NCBI GenBank assembly: GCA_041687395.1
Contig: JAWLCA010000014.1
Coordinates: 46,886 to 110,885 of the forward strand
Source: JAWLCA01 sp041687395
GTDB lineage: Bacteria; Pseudomonadota; Alphaproteobacteria; Rhodobacterales; Rhodobacteraceae
Length of the DNA: 64,000 bases
Direction: 5' to 3'
In this document: in pieces, positions 1 to 7,878 of the stretch
How the letters are laid out: each line of letters opens with the position of its first letter
Position numbering within the stretch: position 1 is the first letter of the stretch
Program-made: the position numbers and the translations under genes
The notes under the pieces: generated by a model
The model's input: only the letters and a program-made list of their open reading frames with translations
Database searches by the model: none
What the model was told of the DNA's origin: nothing

Positions 1-509
1 TCGTCGCGACCGAAGCCCAGCAGCGGGCGCAGCCAATCCACGCCCCGGTCCCGCCGCCGCGCGGCCATCGCCGACAGACCATCGAGTCCGGCGCCGCGGG
101 CCAGCCGCATCAGGAAGGTTTCAGCCAGATCGTCGCGCGTGTGGCCCAACGCGACCGCTCCAATGGCCTCCCGCGCGCCCCAGTCCGCGATCAGCGCATA
201 GCGCGCGCGCCGGGCGGCATCCTGCAGGTTCCCCTGCCCGTCCCAGTCGCGCCACGTCAGAACCGCGTGCGCCACCCCCAACCGGTCGCAAAGCGCCGCG
301 ACCGCCTGCGCCTCGGCGGCCGCCTCGGGGCGCAGGCCGTGATCGACGGTTACTGCCTGCAGCGGTACGCCGCCCCAGTCGGCCAGCAAGACCAACAGTG
401 CGGTGGAATCGCTGCCACCGGACACGGCAAGGCCCAGCGTGTCTGGCAGACCCTCGGGGCACAGCGCCGCCAGCGCCGCGCCGACCGATTCCGGCGCGAT
501 CAGTTGCAC
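1..509 (-). CDS. tilS: tRNA(Ile)-lysidine synthase, N-terminal part, cut by window edge
   Basis: TilS adds lysine to C34 of the CAU-anticodon tRNA(Ile), so that it reads AUA, in the cytoplasm. I translated this frame by hand because it has no ATG and runs off the window. The N-terminal PP-loop is clear: SGGSDS at about residues 30-35, then VDHGLRPEAAAEAQ and GHTRDDLAETFLMRLARG, all typical of the ATP-pyrophosphatase fold. The GTG at 509 overlaps the end of cpoB by 10 bases, which suggests translational coupling. It is the last visible gene of the tol-pal operon. The C-terminal tRNA-binding domains lie outside the window. The family call is secure; the exact start is less so. Confidence 0.9.
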   Translation of the reverse strand, partial: MQLIAPESVGAALAALCPEGLPDTLGLAVSGGSDSTALLVLLADWGGVPLQAVTVDHGLRPEAAAEAQAVAALCDRLGVAHAVLTWRDWDGQGNLQDAARRARYALIADWGAREAIGAVALGHTRDDLAETFLMRLARGAGLDGLSAMAARRRDRGVDWLRPLLGFGRD

Positions 510-1315
510 CCCAAGCTGTTCATCGCCGCGATCGCACGGTCTGCGGCCTCCGTCCCCGGAAAGCGCGTGCCGACCTCGGTCAGCGTCACGCAGGCGTCCT
601 GCACCTGCCCCAGGCCATGCAGCGCGGTGCCCAGGCGCACCAGCGCATCGCCGGCGCGCGGCCCGTCCGGATCGGACGAGAAGCTGTCGAGATAGGCACG
701 CGCCGCGGCCGACGCCTCGCCGAGCCCCTCCAGCGCCTCGCCGCGCAGAAGGTGCGCCTCGGCGCTCAGCGGGCTGCCCGGGTAGGTCTCGGCAAAGGTC
801 GCAAGCTGGTCCGCGGCGGTGCGAAAGTCACCCTGACCGAGCACCTCCCGGGCCCGGTCAAAGTCGGCCTGTTCGCCCACGGCGAGTTGCGGCGCCTCGA
901 TGGGGGCCGGGCGCGGCGCCGGTGCCGCTCCGGTGCCGCCGCCCAAGGGCGTGGTCTGCCCGATCGCGCCGATGTCGCCGCCTTCCAGTTCGACGATCCG
1001 GAATTCCAGATCGCCGATCCGATTCGTGCCGTCGGCCACCACCCGCTCGATCCGCTGCTGCAGCTCCTCGGTCTGCGCGGTCAGGCGCGTCAGTTCCGCC
1101 TCGATCGCATTCACCCGATCCAGCAGACTGCCCGAAATCTGCGTCCCCTGCGCCCCGCCAGTGGTCGCCATCTCGGACCGAAGCGTCCCGATCTCTGCGG
1201 ACAGAGCGCTCAGTTCCTGCCGGATGTCAGCCAGCGTCTGCGCGCGGTTCTGCGCGGCAACGGGGCTGGACAGCCCCGCCATCGCCAGAACCAGAAGAAC
1301 AGGGATCAGCCGCAT
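500..1315 (-). CDS. cpoB: Cell division coordinator CpoB (YbgF), periplasmic
   Basis: The protein has 271 residues. A Sec signal peptide (MRLIPVLLVLAMAGLSSPVAAQ) is followed by a coiled-coil segment rich in E, R and L at about residues 25-115. A low-complexity Pro/Ala linker (GTGAAPAPRPAPIE) then leads to a C-terminal TPR domain from about residue 145, containing FDRAREVLGQGDF, TFAETYPGSPLSAEAHLLRGEA and ALHGLGQ. CpoB links Tol-Pal function to peptidoglycan synthesis during division and interacts with TolA. The gene follows pal by 7 bases. Its coiled-coil/linker/TPR order matches the family. Confidence 0.93.
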   Translation of the reverse strand: MRLIPVLLVLAMAGLSSPVAAQNRAQTLADIRQELSALSAEIGTLRSEMATTGGAQGTQISGSLLDRVNAIEAELTRLTAQTEELQQRIERVVADGTNRIGDLEFRIVELEGGDIGAIGQTTPLGGGTGAAPAPRPAPIEAPQLAVGEQADFDRAREVLGQGDFRTAADQLATFAETYPGSPLSAEAHLLRGEALEGLGEASAAARAYLDSFSSDPDGPRAGDALVRLGTALHGLGQVQDACVTLTEVGTRFPGTEAADRAIAAMNSLGCN

Positions 1316-1322
1316 CGCGCCC

Positions 1323-1844
1323 TCAGGATCCGATGCCCTGCGTCACCACCGTCACCGCGCGGCGGTTCCGGCTGTAGCAGGCTTCGTCCGAGCAGACCTC
1401 GACCGGGCGTTCCTTGCCGTAGCTGACGGTGCGCAGGCGGTTCGGGCCGACGCCCTGCGAGATAAGGAATTCCTGGACCGAGGTGGCACGCCGCGCGCCA
1501 AGTGCCAAGTTGTATTCCCGCGTGCCCTGTTCGTCGGCATGCCCCTCGATGATCACGCTGAAACTCTGGTTGCGGTTCAGCCATTGCGCCTGCTGGCTCA
1601 GCGTCTGCTGGGCCTCTGCCGACAGGGTGCTCTGATCCACCGCAAAGAAGACGCGATCTCCCACGGTCTGGTTGAAATAGGCGATCGACGACGGGTTGTT
1701 GGGATCACCCAGCCCCATCGTGTCGATGCCGCTGGCTCCTGCGCCCATCGCATCCGTGCCCGATCCGAAGCGATCGGGGTTCGAGCAGGCCGCGAGCGCG
1801 AGGCCCGCCACCAGAAGAAGTGCCTTGGTTGTCACTGTCGTCAT
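1323..1844 (-). CDS. pal: Peptidoglycan-associated lipoprotein Pal
   Basis: The protein has 173 residues from the ATG at 1844, which is preceded by a GGGACAGGAC ribosome binding site; a longer frame upstream lacks one. The N-terminus is a lipoprotein signal with lipobox LALAAC, giving a lipidated Cys at about residue 20. The C-terminal half is an OmpA-like peptidoglycan-binding domain with the pattern IIEGHADEQGTREYNLALGARRA. Pal anchors the outer membrane to the wall and binds TolB. It lies between tolB and cpoB in the usual order. Confidence 0.96.
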   Translation of the reverse strand: MTTVTTKALLLVAGLALAACSNPDRFGSGTDAMGAGASGIDTMGLGDPNNPSSIAYFNQTVGDRVFFAVDQSTLSAEAQQTLSQQAQWLNRNQSFSVIIEGHADEQGTREYNLALGARRATSVQEFLISQGVGPNRLRTVSYGKERPVEVCSDEACYSRNRRAVTVVTQGIGS

Positions 1845-1917
1845 GTCCTGTCCCTTTTTCATCTTCTGCCCGTTTGGGCGCATCATACCACCCCGTTCGG
1901 GGTATGGGAATCGGCCG

Positions 1918-3255
1918 CTATGGCAGCAGCGGCGACCACGCAGGATCCGATGCGAAGGTCTCGGTCGGCACGCGCCGCAGGTTCCGGCCCGAGATATCGA
2001 CCGAGAACAGCGCCGGCGCGCCGCCTTCGCCCGCGGTCTCGCGGGTGAACATGATCACCCGGCCGTTCGGCGCCCAGGTCGGGCCCTCGTCCAGGAAACT
2101 CGCCGTCAGCAATCGCTCGTTGCTGCCATCGGTGCGCATCACGCCGATATGGAATCGGCCTTGGTGCTGCTTGGTGAAGGCGATCAAATCGCCGCGCGGC
2201 GACCAGACCGGCGTGCCGTAGCGCCCCGGCCCGTTCGAGATGCGCTGCGGCTCGCCCCCCGTGGCCGGCATGATGTAGATCTGCTGCGTGCCCGACCGGT
2301 CGCTCTCGAACACGATCTGGCGGCCATCGGGCGAGAAACTGGGAGCCGTCTCGATCGACGGCGCGGTGGTCAGTTGCGTGCGCTGCCCCGAGCCGAGACT
2401 CAGCGTGTAGATGTCGGTGTTCCCGCCCTGCGACAGGCTGAACACCACCGTCTGCCCGTCGGGCGAAAAGCGCGGCGCAAAGGTCATCTGGCCCGGCTGC
2501 TCGCCCAGGTTCTGGACCTGCTGGGTCGCCACATCCATCAGATAGATCGCCGGAAACCCGCTGGCGTAGGACGTGAACAGGATCCGGTCGCCATTGGGCG
2601 AAAACCGCGGTGCGATCACGATCGACCGGCCCTCGGTCAGAAACTGCTGGTTCGCACCGTCCTGGTCCATCACCGCCAGCCGCTTGACCCGCTGATCCTT
2701 TGGCCCGCTTTCGGCAACATAGACCACGCGGCTGTCGAAATAACCGCCCTCGCCGGTGATGCGGCTGTAGACCGCGTCCGACACCTTGTGCGCCATCCGC
2801 CGCCAGCTTTGCGCCGAGCCCGCGAATTGCAGCCCCACGCCCATCTGCTGGCCGGAAAAGATGTCGAACAGCCGGAACTTCACCGTGATCCGCCCGTCCG
2901 AGCTGACGCCGACCGAGCCGGTGATCAGCGCCTGCGCGTTGATCGCGCGCCAGTCGGCATATTGCACCGGCGCGTCGAAGCTGGTGATCCGCGCAATATG
3001 GGCATCGGCCGGGATTTCGCGGAACAGCCCCGTGTTGACCAGGTTGTTCGCGACAACGCGGGTGATGTTGCGGGCCTGATCCGCCGCCGCGCCGCTTTCG
3101 GGCAGGAACTCCGGCACCGCAAAGGGCAGCGGCTCGATCACGCCCTCGGTGATCTCGATCCTCAGCGGCCCCGATTGCGCCTGCGCAGGCGCAATCGGGC
3201 CGAACAGGGCGGTGCCAAGGGCAAGCGCGGCGGCAAGGGTGCGGATCAGGGTCAT
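1918..3255 (-). CDS. tolB: Tol-Pal system protein TolB
   Basis: TolB is a periplasmic protein that binds Pal and TolA. The chosen start (ATG at 3255, behind AAGAGGACCCGA) gives 445 residues with a standard Sec signal peptide ending near APAQAQ; a start eight codons upstream is possible. The N-terminal domain is at about residues 30-160. It is followed by a six-bladed beta-propeller shown by repeated blades such as RFSPNGDRILFTSYASG, RFSPDGQTVVFSLSQGG and SFSPDGRQIVFESDRSG. It lies 52 bases downstream of tolA, and pal follows 73 bases after it. Confidence 0.96.
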   Translation of the reverse strand: MTLIRTLAAALALGTALFGPIAPAQAQSGPLRIEITEGVIEPLPFAVPEFLPESGAAADQARNITRVVANNLVNTGLFREIPADAHIARITSFDAPVQYADWRAINAQALITGSVGVSSDGRITVKFRLFDIFSGQQMGVGLQFAGSAQSWRRMAHKVSDAVYSRITGEGGYFDSRVVYVAESGPKDQRVKRLAVMDQDGANQQFLTEGRSIVIAPRFSPNGDRILFTSYASGFPAIYLMDVATQQVQNLGEQPGQMTFAPRFSPDGQTVVFSLSQGGNTDIYTLSLGSGQRTQLTTAPSIETAPSFSPDGRQIVFESDRSGTQQIYIMPATGGEPQRISNGPGRYGTPVWSPRGDLIAFTKQHQGRFHIGVMRTDGSNERLLTASFLDEGPTWAPNGRVIMFTRETAGEGGAPALFSVDISGRNLRRVPTETFASDPAWSPLLP

Positions 3256-3307
3256 TCGGGTCCTCTTGAAGCTCGGCAACCGTTTGCTGGCTCTGTCTTA
3301 ACGGGTT

Positions 3308-4453
3308 TCATCGCAGGCGCATACCGTCGGGGTTGAACACAAGTTCGACATCGCGCCACTGGTCGTACTTGTCGGCCGGCAGGTCGAAACCGTTGGCGCC
3401 GCAGCGCAGGATCGCCCGGCGCGCGGCCTCGAACGCCTGCGCGGCGCCCGCCTCGGTGCCGCCGGTGGCGTCGATACGGCGGATCGAGGCCGCCTCTGGC
3501 CGGCCGTCGCGCGCGATGGCCAAGCCGACCGTCACCGTCACCTCCAGCGCGTCGGACGACAGCGCGCCCACGTTCCAGCAGTTCGACACCGCGACACGGA
3601 ACGCCTCGCGCTCGGTCCCGGTCATCGGCGGCCCGGACGGGCCAGAGGGTGCCGACGGAGACGGCGTGGGCGGCGTCGCGGCATCGGACACGGCGGCGGC
3701 GATCGCATCGGCCAGCGGGTCACTCTCCGGCTCCGGCTCCGGTTGCGGCGCCGGCTGCTGCACCTGCTCCGTCGGCGGCGGCGTCTCGGCGGGCGGCGCA
3801 GGCACGGATCGGGCCGGACGGGCCTGGGGCCGCACGCTCACCTCGGGCGCGATCACCGGCGGGGCCTGCGCCGCGGCCAGCGTGTCGCTGGTCTCGGTCG
3901 CCTCGGTCACGATCTCGGTCGTCGCCTCCTCGGGCGCGGTCGCCTGCTGCTCCTCCGCGGCCGCCTCGGACTCACCGGCATCCGGCGTCACCGCCTCCTG
4001 CACGGTCTCGGCCACCTCGGCCTCGGGCGGCGGGGCCTCGGTGGGCTGTGGGGCGACCCGGTCCACCGGCCGCGGCTGCGGGCGCGGGGCCACATCCGGC
4101 ACCAGCGTCGCGGCCGGCGGCTGGGCGGCTGGTGGCGCGGTATCGGGAACCACCGCTGCCGGCTCGCGCTCGGACTCGGGTTGCGCTTGCGGCTCCGGCG
4201 GCGGTGCCGGCGATGGTTCGGGCGCTGGCTGCGGCGCTGGAGCGGTTTCGGGGGCCGACTCGGGCGCGGGCTGCGGCGCCTCGGCCGGGCGCTGCGCCGC
4301 CGATTGCAGCGCGGCGAACTCCTCGGCCGAAATGATCGACACGTCGGCCACCGTCACCGCACGCGGCGGCGGCGCGTTGAAGAACCCGCCGACCATGACC
4401 CAGAGGATCAGGCCGCCGTGCCCGATGGCCGAGATTTTCGTGCCGGTATCCAT
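3308..4453 (-). CDS. tolA: Tol-Pal system protein TolA
   Basis: The protein has 381 residues from the ATG at 4453, ten bases after the tolR stop. A single N-terminal transmembrane helix lies at about residues 8-28 (ISAIGHGGLILWVMVGGFF). It is followed by a long Pro/Ala/Glu-rich periplasmic spacer at about residues 60-270 and a compact C-terminal domain (SNCWNVGALSSDALEVTVTV onward) that should contact TolB and Pal. TolA transduces proton motive force from TolQR to the outer membrane. The spacer produces long antisense open frames that are not genes. Spacer length and Pro-rich composition are typical of alphaproteobacterial TolA. Confidence 0.93.
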   Translation of the reverse strand: MDTGTKISAIGHGGLILWVMVGGFFNAPPPRAVTVADVSIISAEEFAALQSAAQRPAEAPQPAPESAPETAPAPQPAPEPSPAPPPEPQAQPESEREPAAVVPDTAPPAAQPPAATLVPDVAPRPQPRPVDRVAPQPTEAPPPEAEVAETVQEAVTPDAGESEAAAEEQQATAPEEATTEIVTEATETSDTLAAAQAPPVIAPEVSVRPQARPARSVPAPPAETPPPTEQVQQPAPQPEPEPESDPLADAIAAAVSDAATPPTPSPSAPSGPSGPPMTGTEREAFRVAVSNCWNVGALSSDALEVTVTVGLAIARDGRPEAASIRRIDATGGTEAGAAQAFEAARRAILRCGANGFDLPADKYDQWRDVELVFNPDGMRLR

Positions 4454-4463
4454 CGCCCCCGGC

Positions 4464-4940
4464 CTAGCCGTCGCGTCCGTCGAAAGATGGCCCGCCCGTT
4501 TCGGTGACAAGCCCGATGTCGCTGAACCCGCCCGCGTTCAGCGCACCCATCACCTGCACCACGCGCTCATAGGGGATCGCCCCGTCAGCGCGCAGGAACA
4601 CCCTGTTGTCCCGCCGCTCGGCCGCGATGGCGCGCAGCTGCGGGATCAGGTCGGCGCCGTCCGTCTCGGTGGTCTGGATCAGCATCCGACCGTCGCCGGT
4701 CAGGGTGATAGTCAGCGGCTCTTCCTGCTCGGTCGGCAGGGCGTTGGCCGCGGTCTGCGGCAGCTGCACCGGCACTCCCACGGTCAGCAGGGGCGCGGCC
4801 ACCATGAAGATTATCAGCAGCACCAGCATCACGTCCACAAAGGGCGTAACGTTGATCTCGGACATTGGCTTGACGCGCCGGGCGCGCCTTCGGCCGCGCC
4901 TACCGCCCCCGCCCCCGTTGCTGACGACACTCGCCACCAT
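4464..4940 (-). CDS. tolR: Tol-Pal proton channel subunit TolR
   Basis: The protein has 158 residues with one transmembrane helix after a basic, Gly/Arg-rich N-terminus. The signature INVTPFVDVMLVLLIIFMV contains the proton-carrying Asp at about residue 36. The periplasmic ExbD/TolR domain follows (VPVQLPQTAAN...). TolR forms the inner-membrane motor with TolQ and drives TolA. Only three bases separate it from the tolQ stop, and tolA starts 10 bases after its own stop, so the three genes are almost certainly co-translated. Confidence 0.96.
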   Translation of the reverse strand: MVASVVSNGGGGGRRGRRRARRVKPMSEINVTPFVDVMLVLLIIFMVAAPLLTVGVPVQLPQTAANALPTEQEEPLTITLTGDGRMLIQTTETDGADLIPQLRAIAAERRDNRVFLRADGAIPYERVVQVMGALNAGGFSDIGLVTETGGPSFDGRDG

Positions 4941-4943
4941 GGC

Positions 4944-5642
4944 TCAGGCCGCGTCCAGCTGCCGCGACAGGATCGTGGCGAACTCGTCGGCGAACGCCTC
5001 GTAGCCCGACACGATCTGCTCGCTGTCCGCGCTCAGCTTGTTGTAGAAGACCACTGCCGGAATGGCGGCCAAGAGGCCCAGCCCGGTGGCCAGCAGCGCC
5101 TCGGCGATGCCCGGCGCCACGACGGCCAGATTGGTGTTCTGCGCGATCGCGATCTGCTCGAACGCGTGCTTGATGCCCCAGACCGTGCCGAACAGTCCGA
5201 TGAACGGCGCGGTGGACCCGGTGGTGGCCAGGAACCCCAGCCCCTTGTTCAGCCCTTCGGATTCCTTGGCGATGGCCACGTCCATCGACCGGTCGATGCG
5301 CGACTGCGCCCCCGCGATCAGCCCGCCGTCCTGCCGGTGGCTGCGCCGCCATTCCAGCATGCCGGCGGCAAAGATCCGCTCCGACGCGCCCACGGGCTGC
5401 GGGCCCAGCCGCTCGAACAGCTCGTCCAGCGGCTCGCCCGACCAGAACGCGCGGTCGAAGATCGACGCCTCGCGCCGGGCCAGCCGGTAGCTGATGTGTT
5501 TCTGGATGATGATCGCCCACGACCAGAACGACATGACGATCAACCCGATCATCACCACCTTCACCGTAAATGTCGCGCGCGCGAAAAGGGCGAGCAAGGA
5601 GAAATCGATCTCCTGCGCCATCGCAAGGGTTTCCTGTTCCAT
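4944..5642 (-). CDS. tolQ: Tol-Pal proton channel subunit TolQ
   Basis: The protein has 232 residues from the ATG at 5642 (MEQETLAMAQEIDFSLLALF), which matches the N-terminus usual in Rhodobacteraceae; a frame six codons longer has no better ribosome binding site. Three transmembrane segments are visible: about residues 20-40 (VKVVMIGLIVMSFWSWAIII), then GFLATTGSTAPFIGLFGTVW and LATGLGLLAAIPAVVFYNK. The MotA/TolQ/ExbB signature with the conserved Thr/Pro/Gly residues is present. TolQ is the stator-like inner-membrane subunit of the Tol motor. A 115-base gap separates it from ybgC upstream. Confidence 0.95.
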   Translation of the reverse strand: MEQETLAMAQEIDFSLLALFARATFTVKVVMIGLIVMSFWSWAIIIQKHISYRLARREASIFDRAFWSGEPLDELFERLGPQPVGASERIFAAGMLEWRRSHRQDGGLIAGAQSRIDRSMDVAIAKESEGLNKGLGFLATTGSTAPFIGLFGTVWGIKHAFEQIAIAQNTNLAVVAPGIAEALLATGLGLLAAIPAVVFYNKLSADSEQIVSGYEAFADEFATILSRQLDAA

Positions 5643-5757
5643 CTGCCTGCTCGTTGCCAAAGGGGGCCGCTCTGACGGCGGCTCTTACATTGATTCTATC
5701 CGGTCTGCAGACGGAACGCCAACACATCCGCGTCAGTTCCGCGCGGAAACCTGCTTT

Positions 5758-6156
5758 TCAGGGCGCGGCGCCCAGTTTCGCACGCAACTCTGCGCCCAGC
5801 CGCGCGGGACGCCCGCCCTCGGTCAGCGCGACCAACGTCACCTCGGCCGTGAACAGTACCGCCGCGCCCCGCAGCACCTGCTGGTCCAGCACGATCCGCG
5901 CCGCCGTCACCGTACGGCAGTCGGTCGTCACCGTCAGCACATCGTCGAACCGCGCCGGTGACAGGTAATCCGCCACCACGCGCCGCACCGCAAAGACGAT
6001 GCCCGCCTCGCGCTTCAGCGCCCCCTGATCGACCCCCAGCCCCCGCACCCATTCGGTCCGCGCGCGTTCGATGAAATTCAGGTAATTCGCGTAATAGACG
6101 ATCCCGGCAAGGTCGGTGTCCTCGTAATAGACGCGGATGTCGAAGCGGTGGGTCAT
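5758..6156 (-). CDS. ybgC: Tol-Pal-associated acyl-CoA thioesterase YbgC
   Basis: The protein has 132 residues and a single hotdog fold. The 4-hydroxybenzoyl-CoA thioesterase motif YYEDTDLAGIVYYANYLNF near the N-terminus carries the catalytic Asp. YbgC hydrolyses short-chain or ACP-linked acyl thioesters and is nearly always the first gene of the tol-pal operon, as here. The 46 bases before its start are the only intergenic space before a decayed gene on the same strand, so the operon promoter probably lies there or just inside that gene. Confidence 0.94.
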   Translation of the reverse strand: MTHRFDIRVYYEDTDLAGIVYYANYLNFIERARTEWVRGLGVDQGALKREAGIVFAVRRVVADYLSPARFDDVLTVTTDCRTVTAARIVLDQQVLRGAAVLFTAEVTLVALTEGGRPARLGAELRAKLGAAP

Positions 6157-6202
6157 CGCCTGCCCCTACCCGCCCGCGCCCCCACCGCGCAAGGCCGCAT
6201 GG

Positions 6203-7613
6203 TCATTTGCTGTCCTGCTTGATGAGGCCCGAGAACCCGGCGACGGCAAGCAAGGTCAGCGCCCAGCCCATGGCGATGTGGAGCCACAGATACCAGCGCG
6301 CGAGCTTGCCGAACTCGTCGCGCTCATCCGGCAGCCAGTAGGCCTGCATCTCAAGGCTGACCACCGGGATCAGCGTGTCGGCGGAGTAGATGAAGGCGTT
6401 GAACCGGGGATAGGACTGTCCCGCCGGCTGTTGCACATAACAGGCATACTGCGACGGTTGATCGGTGCGAAGCGCCCGACCACTTGCACATTGCACCCAT
6501 TCCGGCGCGCGCTGGATCTGCGGCAGGTTGGGTTTCAGGGCACCAGTGGCCCCGGCATGACCAAAGACGAAGGTGCCGAGGATCAGAAAAAGCCCAAGCC
6601 ATGCGAAGGCCAGCAGCGGCTGGCGGCCATAGCGGATCGTTATGGCCACCACGAAATCCCAGAAACCGAGCCACCAGCGCACCGGGTTGAATGACCGAAA
6701 ACCCCGCCGCCGCGCGCGGCGTTGAAGCTTTTCCTTCTCGATAAGGATCTCCCGTGCTGCAGCGCCATGCCCTCCCTCTCGCAACACGCGCGCGCATTCT
6801 TCATAGGGCTGCGGTAAGAAGTCGTGGCCCCAATGCGCCGGGTCTTGCAGCGCAAGCCAAGCTTTCCGCTGCTTAGCATCCACCGGCGCGCGACCCGTAA
6901 ACGCACCATAGCGGCAACGATCCAGTTTCAGTTTCCCTTGCTGCGGCCAGCAGGTTGGGTCGTCGTTGATATCTCTAATCCGGGCAGCAGTCAGAGCCAG
7001 CACACCGGTCAAGCTGGTCCCATTGCGCAGAAACAGCAATCCGCCTATCTCCGCGCCTTCAATTGTCAACACGGCGCTATTCGCCCTCGCCGACAGAATT
7101 GCACCGAAGGGCAGCGTGTTCCTGCGCGGGCTGAAGGCGCAGGGGGAGGTGCGACTAACCGGCGCGAAACTGAGTGTGGATCTCGATTGTGAAGGCTTCC
7201 AGTCGGTCAGCCTCGAGCCCAGAGTGAAGATGCGAACCTTTCAGATATAGGTTGCGCAGACTGGCGCTGCGCAGCAGCAGCAGATCAGGAAAACGGCACT
7301 CCAGAAGCGCGAGGTCGCGCGGCAGGTCGCAGCCTTCCAGATCGAGGCCCCGCGTCTGTGCTCCGTCCTTCCCGTCGCCTTCGACATAGACCCCAATGAC
7401 CCGCAACCCCTTCTCCGACACCCGGCAGTCATCGCACCCGCCCAGCGCCAGATAGCGCACGAAGCTCGCCCGCAGCCGCACGTCCGTCGGCGCATCCTCG
7501 GGCGGCAGGCTGTCCGAGATCCGGCACGCCTCCATGTTGCCTTCGTTGATCCAGTCCACCAGCCGCTGCTCGGCCGGCCACAGCGGCGTGAACCCCTCCA
7601 ATCTCCGCGTCAT
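6203..7613 (-). pseudogene. Broken repeat/membrane protein gene with an inverted middle segment
   Basis: Two minus-strand pieces in different frames look like one gene. The N-terminal piece starts at the ATG at 7613 (GAGGG ribosome binding site) and stops at 7155. It reads MTRRLEGFTPLWPAEQRLVD and then Leu-rich repeat-like sequence. The C-terminal piece (about 7072-6203) carries the conserved block KLKLDRCRYGAFTGRAP, then YEECARVLREGGHGAAAREI and two transmembrane helices (LLAFAWLGLFLILGTFVFG; WLHIAMGWALTLLAVAG). The missing repeat between them is encoded on the plus strand at about 7061-7190. Flipping that segment and restoring two bases gives a single frame of 471 codons without stops. I know this as a family of conserved hypothetical proteins with repeats of the type GEVRLLGA.IGGDLDC; its function is unknown to me. 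Confidence 0.78.
7055..7196. repeat. 13-bp imperfect inverted repeat bounding an inverted 142-bp segment
   Basis: One arm, read on the minus strand from 7196 to 7184, is GCCTTCACAATCG. The other, at 7055-7065 on the plus strand, is GCCTTCAATTG, which is the same sequence lacking two bases. The DNA between them reads as protein on the plus strand (VFLRGLKAQGEVRLTGAKL at 7116-7172, then SVDLDCEGF). Flanking DNA encodes the same protein on the minus strand. The arrangement is what recombination between the two arms would leave. Confidence 0.7.
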
Positions 7614-7878
7614 TGAAATACCCTCGGCCAACCCGCGGTCAGGCTAGCGCCAAACGCGGCCCCGGCCCAAGCGAAAACCGGCCCGCCTGGCCACCGGGCC
7701 GGGGCGTAGCGCCGCGCGCACCACAAGGTGCCCGAGAAGCGTGTGCAGACGCCGGTTTCGGGGCCGGTGTTGCGCGGATCGGCCGGGCAGCGCACGCCGG
7801 TGCCATACGGATGCTGGCGGGTTGCTGGCAGGATGCTGGCGCAATGCTGGCACCCGTTCTTGCAGATTTTTCAGCGGC

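Noticed and set aside
3333..5675. 780-codon plus-strand open frame opposite tolA/tolR/tolQ
   Set aside because: It is antisense to three confirmed Tol genes. Its Gly/Ser/Ala repeats mirror the Pro/Glu-rich TolA spacer.
7810..7860. Tandem GCTGG-containing repeats (about four copies) near the ALDH stop
   Set aside because: Copies are short, unequal and in GC-rich intergenic DNA; no array or mobile-element structure.
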